Below are positions 42,186 through 47,608 of a stretch of 47,608 bases of DNA, one piece after another. Below the pieces are notes generated by a model. It saw only the letters and a program-made list of their open reading frames with translations. It had not been told where the DNA came from and made no database searches. Both the position numbers and the translations under genes were made by a program. The DNA is from Terriglobia bacterium (GTDB lineage: Bacteria; Acidobacteriota; Thermoanaerobaculia; Thermoanaerobaculales; Thermoanaerobaculaceae): assembly GCA_020073245.1 (NCBI GenBank), contig JAIQFQ010000028.1, forward strand, positions 1-47,608, in the 5' to 3' direction. Numbering within the stretch: position 1 is the stretch's first letter; each line of letters starts with the position of its first letter.

Positions 42186-42656
42186 GTGAGAACCATAGCG
42201 AACTTCGTCACGGCGGGGTTTTTTCTCGTGCTCTTGGCCGCGACCGGCGCGCTCGGCGTGGAGCCGCAAGCGATGGATGAGAAGGCCAAGATCGAAAGTA
42301 CCGCGAGAGACTACATCGATGGCTGGTACGAAGCCAGCGCCGGGCGCATGCATCGGGCCCTCCACCCGGACCTCGCCAAGCGATCCTTCGTGCGGCTCCC
42401 CAACGGTCGCCCCATCCTGGAGACGGCGAGCGCCGGCACCATGGTCGAGCTCACGAGGGCAGGGTTCGGGAAAAGGAAGGCCAGGCCGGACCAGAAGAAT
42501 CAGGTGATCGTCCTGGATATCTCGGGGAACATGGCATCGGTCAAGACAATCTCCCCCGACTACGTCGACTTCCTCCACATGGCCAAAGTTGACGGCGCGT
42601 GGAAGATTGTCAACGTCCTTTGGGAGCCCGTGGAAGGGAAGCCTCCCAGCCCGTGA
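42186..42656 (+). CDS. Exported putative lumazine-binding / NTF2-like protein
   Basis: A 156-residue protein. Signal peptide about residues 1-24 (ANFVTAGFFLVLLAATGALG). The mature part follows the Lumazine_bd_2 pattern (a cone-shaped NTF2-like fold): ARDYIDGWYEASAGRMHRAL, HPDLAKRSFVRLPNGRP, VIVLDISGNMASVKTISPDY, VDFLHMAKVDGAWKIVNVLW. Such proteins bind small aromatic ligands or act as accessory subunits; the true ligand is unknown. The GTG has AGGAGG 6 nt upstream. Confidence 0.82.
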   Translation: MRTIANFVTAGFFLVLLAATGALGVEPQAMDEKAKIESTARDYIDGWYEASAGRMHRALHPDLAKRSFVRLPNGRPILETASAGTMVELTRAGFGKRKARPDQKNQVIVLDISGNMASVKTISPDYVDFLHMAKVDGAWKIVNVLWEPVEGKPPSP

Positions 42657-42812
42657 CCCATACCGGTAGCTGTGATCACCAGTGCCGCCATCTCGCGTTG
42701 GGGCCGCCTCGTCAACCTTGTATACGTGACTCTGGGCGGCTTCGTCGCGGCGTTGCCAGGGTCCCGCGGTACCACTCCTCGCTCGTCTACTGGCCGGTGC
42801 GGAGAGAATGCA

Positions 42813-43136
42813 ATGTACATTCCCCCTTCGTTGCTCCGTGTCCTCGAGGCGATGACGCAGCCGGATCCGCGGCCGCCGCTCGCCCTCGACAGTCCTGCCG
42901 AAGCGATCCATCGGTGGCTGCCCCTGGTCGACACCCTCCACGCGGCGGAGATCCTCTACCTACTGAATACGCTCGGGCGGGCAACGGTGCCCCACATCGT
43001 CAGCATGATGAGACCCGATGCGACGGCACAGCCCAGAAGATGGATCACCCAGGAAGGTTGGAAGGCGTCGGGTATGGACTCATCTGGTAGCGACTCGCAG
43101 GAGGGTGTCGAATGGCCTCAAGCGGGACCCAAGTGA
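42813..43136 (+). CDS. Small protein of the WITQEGW family, copy B
   Basis: A 107-residue paralogue of the 39851-40138 product, with LEAMTQPDPRPPLALDSP, a helix EILYLLNTLGRATVPHI and WITQEGWKASGMDSSGS. After that signature its tail (DSQEGVEWPQAGPK) runs into repeat R copy 2 in another frame, so the original end was probably near the SSGS, where copy A also stops. GGAG lies 8 nt before the ATG, and the preceding 60 bp match those before copy A. Confidence 0.65.
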   Translation: MYIPPSLLRVLEAMTQPDPRPPLALDSPAEAIHRWLPLVDTLHAAEILYLLNTLGRATVPHIVSMMRPDATAQPRRWITQEGWKASGMDSSGSDSQEGVEWPQAGPK

Positions 43137-43257
43137 CATCGAAGGCAGTCTGAAGCCACCCGGAAGAACTTCCGGCGAGACGTGGCCCATCGTGTGCTTG
43201 CCGGGTTGGATTGGCCAGCTCGGGCAAGCCTCATACTTCCTCCACGGTCCACCCTGA
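43105..43257 (+). repeat. Island repeat R, copy 2 (possible 50-residue ORF)
   Basis: Best-formed copy. It can be read from a GTG as a 50-residue peptide with SLKPPGRTSGETWPIVCLPG followed by WIGQ. The centre is a strong palindrome CCGGAAGAACTTCCGG (43160-43175), stem 7 bp with an AA tip. The copy directly follows the WITQEGW gene B and overlaps its last codons. Confidence 0.55.
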
Positions 43258-43275
43258 AGGGCAGCGGGGTGGACC
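43246..43275. other. Perfect 9-bp hairpin
   Basis: GGTCCACCC and GGGTGGACC are separated by 12 bp. It overlaps the end of repeat R copy 2 and has AAATCTTT after it on the plus strand. It could be a weak terminator or part of a mobile repeat end. Confidence 0.45.
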
Positions 43276-43431
43276 AAATCTTTGCGCTCGCGTTCGGAGG
43301 CACCATTCCGCAGCCTCCGGCCCCGCTTCGTCCGCGGCCGCTTCCGCCGATCTGACGGATGTGTGGCAACCCACCCACGCCCGGCGGGGGATAGCCCCTC
43401 ATAGGCACAGGAGGTCACTGGGTTCGCCGGA

Positions 43432-43866
43432 ATGCCGACCTGGAGGCGTCTCGGTCGTCGTGTGGGTGGAAGAAAGGTCCAGAGGTCCCGGAGCGGAGCC
43501 AGCGCGAGCAACCAAGAAACGCTGGTGCTCGCCTACTCGGCCGAAGACCGCGGCTTCGAGACGTTGTCTGTCGACATACGGTCTCAGCCCGAACGAGTGA
43601 CTCTGGGGCGCCCGCACGAGAAAAACCCTATCGATCAAGCTCGGCGAGCCCTGGCGGCCTCGGTTGGCGGCCCCAAGAAGATCAGGGCCTATGTCCTGTT
43701 CCGGAGCCCTACACGGCCCACCTACTCGGTTGAACAGGTCGTTGTGCGACACGCAGAACCTGGGGAGCAGATTACGCCGGAGCTGGTCGAGTCTGGGTAT
43801 GCGGCGCGGACCTGGTTTGAGTACAAGTCGCCACGTTTTCTTGCCCACGAGCGACGGCTGAAGTAA
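43432..43866 (+). CDS. Hypothetical protein
   Basis: A 144-residue frame. The credible part begins about residue 28 (ETLVLAYSAEDRGFETLSVD) and runs to KSPRFLAHERRLK; the first 25 residues are basic and may not be translated. It includes KKIRAYVLFRSPTRPTYSVE and VVVRHAEPGEQITPELVESG, which look like a small alpha/beta domain. I do not recognise the family. It lies alone between island repeats and a second orphan frame. Confidence 0.4.
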   Translation: MPTWRRLGRRVGGRKVQRSRSGASASNQETLVLAYSAEDRGFETLSVDIRSQPERVTLGRPHEKNPIDQARRALAASVGGPKKIRAYVLFRSPTRPTYSVEQVVVRHAEPGEQITPELVESGYAARTWFEYKSPRFLAHERRLK

Positions 43867-43991
43867 GAGGCGAACCACCAGAACGTCGTTCCGGGTCTCG
43901 GGACCTCGTGTGTTAGGTGAGTCGGGAAACGCTTCCGCCGCAAACTAGCCGCCCAGCGCACCGCGGTCGGTGACGGCTTGACCATTCGGTC

Positions 43992-44354
43992 GTGATCGTG
44001 GCTCCCGATGGTTTGATCTACCAGAACCTCGTCGCCCTCGACAACCAGCCCAGGGTCAATCTCAACGCATCGCTCTACGGTGCGCCTGTGCCGCTGACCG
44101 GCATGTACCTGCTCCGCGCCGGGAGCTCCCGTGGCTTCGGCGACTACTGCTTGCACTTCGCCCTCACTTCGACAGCGCCTCCAGCGGAATGCCCGTGCAT
44201 CATCCCCTCTTTGGACGCAGATGAGGGCATGCCGGAGCCCCTGTCTACCCCGGACTTGCCTGAAAATCCCGATGTTGTGAGGGCCAATGCGGTGAGGCGG
44301 GAAGTTGAACCGGGGTTGACCGAAGCCGACTATGGTCACTCCATTGTCCTGTAA
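43992..44354 (+). CDS. Possible fragment of a secreted protein (PPC-like)
   Basis: A 120-residue frame from a GTG. NLNASLYGAPVPLTGMYLLR followed by AGSSRGFGDYCLHFAL resembles the end of a bacterial pre-peptidase C-terminal domain (G-x-Y-x-L-R-A-G ... G-x-Y-x-L). There is no signal peptide and the front half of such a domain is missing, so this is probably the truncated 3' part of a larger secreted protein, cut off when elements were inserted here. Confidence 0.35.
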   Translation: MIVAPDGLIYQNLVALDNQPRVNLNASLYGAPVPLTGMYLLRAGSSRGFGDYCLHFALTSTAPPAECPCIIPSLDADEGMPEPLSTPDLPENPDVVRANAVRREVEPGLTEADYGHSIVL

Positions 44355-44359
44355 GTGTT

Positions 44360-44413
44360 TGGTGCGAAAGGGAGGATTCGGACCCCCATGGGCAGCGCCC
44401 ACGAGATCCTGAG
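44360..44413 (-). pseudogene. 3' remnant of a tRNA-Leu (CAG) gene
   Basis: Read on the minus strand: CTCAGGA (anticodon loop, CAG), TCTCG, a long variable arm TGGGCGCTGCCCA, the T arm GGGGG-TCCGAAT-CCTCC, acceptor half CTTTCGC, A and CCA. The 5' half (acceptor, D arm, 5' anticodon stem) is missing. Similarity starts at the anticodon loop, the usual crossover point of tRNA-targeting integrases, so this looks like an attachment-site remnant of another element. Confidence 0.75.
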
Positions 44414-44432
44414 ATTCAACCACTCGACTGAA

Positions 44433-44453
44433 ATTTGCGCCCTATTTGCGCCC
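44433..44453. repeat. Tandem ATTTGCGCCC repeat
   Basis: ATTTGCGCCC occurs twice with an 11-bp period (44433-44442, 44444-44453), about one helical turn, only 20 bp from the tRNA-Leu remnant. Such spaced repeats next to tRNA att sites often bind the arm domain of integrases. Confidence 0.45.
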
Positions 44454-44558
44454 TCGGGCCAGAAAACGCCCCCGTGAACCACGGTAGACCGGACTCGACC
44501 ACAGGACACAAGGGTGGACGCCAAGTCAAGGCCCCTGAGCCGGTTCAGTGGTTTCAGA

Positions 44559-44580
44559 TTGGACCGGGATGGACCAGGGA
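44559..44580. repeat. Possible integrase arm-type repeats, right end
   Basis: TTGGACCGGGA and TGGACCAGGGA in direct order, about 25 bp before the right island repeat. They correspond to the inverted pair at 32464-32485. Confidence 0.4.
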
Positions 44581-44602
44581 AGACTGAGCGAAACCGGCCA
44601 AA

Positions 44603-44652
44603 TCAGACTCCGGATCTGAAGGTCGCGCGTTCGAATCGCCCCGGGCGCACCA
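44603..44652 (+). repeat. attR-like direct repeat (tRNA-Arg 3' half)
   Basis: A 49/50 match to the 3' part of tRNA-Arg (CCG), including anticodon loop, T arm, acceptor 3' strand and CCA. It lacks the 5' half and cannot be a tRNA gene. The single change (C at 44640) breaks one acceptor/T-stem base relative to the intact gene. Confidence 0.9.
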
Positions 44653-45113
44653 TTTATTATCAACAACTTAGCTGGTCCGCGGAACCGACTCGAGGGGCCG
44701 CCAGGACACCAACTCAGCCGAACCCAACCGGAATCCAGCCGAAATCACTCAACTTACGGGGTGGTTTTCGGGAAGTTCTAGCGCACCGACGGGACATGGC
44801 TTTTCGATGGGTCAGGCCCTGCTCAACTCGGAGTGGGAGCACAGTAGCGAGACCCCCTGCGGGCGTGTGGCCCAAACCGGGAAACTGGTCCAGGTGAAAG
44901 CTGAGTCTGAGGCGGATTGGTGGTCTCGGAGTGTGTCCCAAACGGGGGAGCATGGAGGTCGCGGGGATCTCTGGTGAGTACTACGGCGGCGGGTTACTTC
45001 TGGGGAGAGCAGGCCGTAGCGAAGCTCTGAAGGCAGGCCGGCCTTGACTATCTGCCTCATCCCTCGTGCCGGAGACCATCGGCGTGACCAAAGTCTGAGG
45101 GCGTGAAGCGCAG
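44653..45113. other. Region between island end and kinase gene, no gene seen
   Basis: About 460 bp with no credible gene. Two related segments, GTGTGGCCCAAACCGGG (about 44866-44882) and GTGTGTCCCAAACGGGG (about 44932-44948), are 66 bp apart and might be ends of a lost small element. A TCAACAACTTA at 44660-44670 repeats sequence just after tRNA-Arg (32427-32438 area). Confidence 0.35.
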
Positions 45114-45140
45114 TACACTCTCAACAAGGAGACCCAACGC

Positions 45141-47608
45141 GTGCAGCCGGGCAGCCGGATCGCCCACTTCGAGGTCCTCGGCCTGATCGGTGCGGGCGGC
45201 ATGGGCGAGGTGTACCGGGCTCGCGACACGCGCCTCGGGCGCGAGGTTGCGATCAAGGTGTTACCGGCGGAGTTCGCCGCGGACGCCGACCGCTTGCGTC
45301 GCTTCGAGCAGGAGGCCAAGGCGGTGGCTGCCCTGGATCACCCCAACATCCTCGCCATCCACGACGTTGGCGCGCACGAAGGCTCGCCCTACATTGTCAC
45401 CGAGCTGCTCGAAGGCGAGAGCCTGCGGGAGCGGCTGAGCGGCGGCGCAATGGCGGTTCGCAGGGCAGTGGAGACGGCAGTTCAGATCGCGCAGGGGCTT
45501 GCGGCGGCCCACGAGAAGGGGATCATCCACCGCGACCTCAAGCCGGCGAACGTATTCATCACGAAGGACGGCCACGTCAAGATCCTCGACTTCGGTCTCG
45601 CGAAGCTGGTCGCGCCGAGGAGCGTCGTGGGGCCTGCCCAGGCGAGCACGGTGATCGAGGCGACCGAAGTGGGTACGACCCTCGGCACCGTCGGGTACAT
45701 GTCGCCCGAGCAGGTGCGAGGGCAGGCGGTCGATCACCGGACGGACATCTTCGCTTTTGGGTGCGTGCTCTACGAGATGCTGTCCGGGAGGCGGGCGTTC
45801 ACAGGAGAAACGGCCGCGGACATCATGACCGCGATCCTAACGAAGGACCCTGCTCCGCTTGTCGTCACGGGAAGCGAGGTCCCAGCCGTACTGGAGGGAA
45901 TCGTCAACCGGTGCCTGGAGAAGCAGCCCGCGGAAAGGTTCTCGTCGGCGCACGACCTAGCGCTGGCGCTGCAGTCGGCATCGAGCCAGGGCGAATCAGC
46001 GCACGTTTCTGTCGCCGGCCTACGTCTGTCGACTTTCGCTCGGCGTCGTCGCCTGCTGCTGGGTGGAGGCATCCTCGCCAGCGCTGCGATCGTGGCCGCG
46101 CTGGCGATCTGGCGACCGTGGCATGGCGGGTTGAGGCCTGCCAGAGGCGTTGCCGAACGCCTTCCGAGTATCCTGGCCCTCCCCTGCAAGGTGTACGGCG
46201 CGCCCGAAGTCGCGTTTCTCACCGATGCCGTCCCCAGCACCATCTCCACCCTCCTTGCCCAGGTCGAGGGGCTGGACACCAAGGTGCCACCCACGAGCTT
46301 CGAGGCGGAGAAGGTCAAAGGCGATCTCACGACCCTAGCCGACCTGTATCAGGTCTCCAGCTTCATCGTGACCTCGATCACGACCTCACCTGGGCGGTTC
46401 GCGCTCAACGTCCAGCTCGTCGATGTGGCGACGAGGAAGGTCCGGTGGGGCAAGCAGTACGAAGGTCCTCGCGAAACTTACAACGAGCTAGCGCGGCAGG
46501 CCGCGGAGGGCATCCGCCAGGCACTTAGGCCCGCCGCCGCACCGGTCCCGACCGCAAACACGTCATCCGAGGCGGAGCTGGCGTTCCGCCAGGGTGATTA
46601 CCTTGTGAGGCGTTACGGCGACCTGAGGAATCGGTCGGATTTCGACGCTGCGGTGACGTCGTACACGCGCGCCCTCACGATCGACTCCTCGTTCGCGGCC
46701 GCGGCCGCCAAGATCGCGCAGCTGTTTGTCTTCCGGTTCGAAGTTGAAGGTGACACCGTATTCCTCACGCAGGCCGAGTCGTGGACCCGACGTGCCCTCG
46801 CGATCGACCCGCGCTGCGGCGAGGCCTGGACCGCACTGAGCGGGATCGAGGGGATGAAAGCCCACGTCGACGCGCAACGATGCATCGAGTACGCGGTCAA
46901 GGGGGTCGCATTCGCGCCGCGCTACGCGATGGGTCACCTTGAACTGGGAATGTGGATTGGCGGTCCAGGCTCGCTCTCGCTCTCCGTCGCCGCAGGTTTG
47001 AGCTCCTTCGAGCTCGACCCTCTCGAGACGGCCGGCGTTGGGAACGCCACCGCTGGCCTCTGCTTGCAGGGGCGACCGGGAGAAGCGTTGACGGTCCTCG
47101 ATCGGGCGCTCCGGATGGACACCGGCCAGGTGTGGCCAATGGCGGCGAAGGGGTTCGCCCTGACCCGGCTCGGACGGCTGAGCGAGGCGGAGAGCACGCT
47201 TCGACGGTGCGAGCCACCACGAGCCGTGGCGAGCGAAGTCAGCGAGCTGTGGCACGACATCAGGTTTGCGCTCGCGGTCGCGCAGCGGGACAACACTACG
47301 TCCGAGGCGCTCGCCCGGCATATCCTCGCGTCGGTCTCCGACAGTCATGCCAGCGGAAACCTCGTTGGGACTGCCACGTTCTTTGCGGCTCCAGCGTTGG
47401 CACATATGGGGAGGACCGAAGACGCGATCCGGCTCCTCCAGAGAAGTGTCGAGGTCGGCGTCGTGCCCGCGTACGACTGGCTACTTATGGACCCCGATTT
47501 CCAGTCGCTGCGCAGCGATCCCCGGTTCGAGAAGGTGCTCGCGGCCTCGCGGGACGGTGCCGCTATGGTCGCCAAAGCCCTCGGGCAGGCACGCGTCCGC
47601 GGCGAGCT
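45141..47608 (+). CDS. Ser/Thr protein kinase with TolB-like and TPR domains, partial
   Basis: 822 residues before the window ends, with no stop. Residues 8-275 are a complete PknB-type kinase: glycine loop [16 protein letters not shown] (K39), [10 protein letters not shown] (130-139), DFGLAK (150-155), [10 protein letters not shown] and [16 protein letters not shown] membrane segment follows ([20 protein letters not shown], about 305-325). Next comes a TolB-like domain ([40 protein letters not shown]) and then TPR-type repeats. It should phosphorylate proteins in response to an external or TPR-bound partner. GTG start after AAGGAG; TACACT (45114-45119) is a possible -10. Confidence 0.93.
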   Translation, partial: MQPGSRIAHFEVLGLIGAGGMGEVYRARDTRLGREVAIKVLPAEFAADADRLRRFEQEAKAVAALDHPNILAIHDVGAHEGSPYIVTELLEGESLRERLSGGAMAVRRAVETAVQIAQGLAAAHEKGIIHRDLKPANVFITKDGHVKILDFGLAKLVAPRSVVGPAQASTVIEATEVGTTLGTVGYMSPEQVRGQAVDHRTDIFAFGCVLYEMLSGRRAFTGETAADIMTAILTKDPAPLVVTGSEVPAVLEGIVNRCLEKQPAERFSSAHDLALALQSASSQGESAHVSVAGLRLSTFARRRRLLLGGGILASAAIVAALAIWRPWHGGLRPARGVAERLPSILALPCKVYGAPEVAFLTDAVPSTISTLLAQVEGLDTKVPPTSFEAEKVKGDLTTLADLYQVSSFIVTSITTSPGRFALNVQLVDVATRKVRWGKQYEGPRETYNELARQAAEGIRQALRPAAAPVPTANTSSEAELAFRQGDYLVRRYGDLRNRSDFDAAVTSYTRALTIDSSFAAAAAKIAQLFVFRFEVEGDTVFLTQAESWTRRALAIDPRCGEAWTALSGIEGMKAHVDAQRCIEYAVKGVAFAPRYAMGHLELGMWIGGPGSLSLSVAAGLSSFELDPLETAGVGNATAGLCLQGRPGEALTVLDRALRMDTGQVWPMAAKGFALTRLGRLSEAESTLRRCEPPRAVASEVSELWHDIRFALAVAQRDNTTSEALARHILASVSDSHASGNLVGTATFFAAPALAHMGRTEDAIRLLQRSVEVGVVPAYDWLLMDPDFQSLRSDPRFEKVLAASRDGAAMVAKALGQARVRGE

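Noticed and set aside
39577..43257. Integron cassette array with attC sites
   Set aside because: Two copies of repeat R contain GTTGGAT, which fits the GTTRRRY end, but copy 1 does not, no RYYYAAC partner is at the other end, and no integron integrase is seen.
43411..44602. CRISPR array or phage structural genes near the island end
   Set aside because: No regularly spaced repeats and no phage protein motifs are present; only short tandem and att-type repeats.
44603..44652. A second functional tRNA-Arg(CCG)
   Set aside because: Only the 3' half exists; there is no acceptor 5' strand or D arm, so it is an attachment-site copy.
44653..45113. Transposon ends at the two GTGTGGCCCAAACCGGG-like segments
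   Set aside because: They are in direct, not inverted, order, are only 66 bp apart and have no transposase or target duplication.

Overview
This is a GC-rich bacterial chromosome segment that carries the replication origin. The core is rpmH-rnpA-yidD-yidC-rsmG-parA-parB-bactofilin on the minus strand, facing dnaA-dnaN-recF-gyrB-gyrA on the plus strand. DnaA-box-like motifs lie between dnaA and dnaN, and a parS site lies at the rsmG/parA junction. Genes left of dnaA mostly run left and genes right of it mostly run right, as expected for transcription pointing away from an origin. A Gram-negative envelope is implied by a TonB-dependent receptor and a full-length YidC with a periplasmic domain. 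The CadC-like and PknB-like regulators carrying TolB-like and TPR domains, together with the GC content, suggest an Acidobacteriota-type organism (possibly a Thermoanaerobaculia relative). That placement is inference only.

Layout. 1-4365: the end of a polysaccharide locus (glycosyltransferase tail, polyprenyl-phosphate sugar transferase), then an unknown membrane protein and a secreted M16-like protein that diverge from an 18-bp spacer. 4383-5615: tyrS. 5612-9599 (minus): a ferrous iron locus with feoB, a small Cys-rich protein, a DtxR-FeoA fusion and a second DtxR, all tightly coupled, with fur just upstream. 9665-14551 (minus): the partition and ribosome/membrane-insertion block. 14673-23963: dnaA, oriC, dnaN, recF, gyrB, gyrA and a transaldolase-like gene. 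24192-27148: a MocR/PdxR regulator followed in the same direction by pdxS and pdxT. 27389-31857: class-II cyclic-nucleotide phosphodiesterase-like protein, lipoate-ligase-like protein, secreted amidase, GerMN protein and RNase PH. 32079-32422: four tRNA genes (Pro, Arg, His, Arg).

32373-44652: a genomic island of about 12.2 kb inserted in the 3' end of the last tRNA-Arg gene. It is bounded by a 50-bp direct repeat with one mismatch (32373-32422 and 44603-44652). It holds an HNH-like protein, a CadC/TPR regulator, a decayed second copy of that regulator, a large TonB-dependent receptor, a PD40 protein, a lumazine-binding-like protein and several small genes I do not recognise. Two of the small proteins are paralogues sharing PDPRPP and WITQEGWKA motifs, and a palindrome-bearing repeat occurs three times around them. 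No integrase is visible. The 3' half of a tRNA-Leu gene near the right end suggests that a second element also integrated here. Past the island a Ser/Thr kinase with a TPR tail runs off the window.

A recurring feature is a -10-like hexamer 6-8 bp before a start codon, which predicts leaderless mRNAs. Examples are at 2437 and 2418 (sharing one 18-bp spacer), 24192, 28153, 28239 and 35374. The pdxR case also has a perfect 18-bp dyad over its -35 element.
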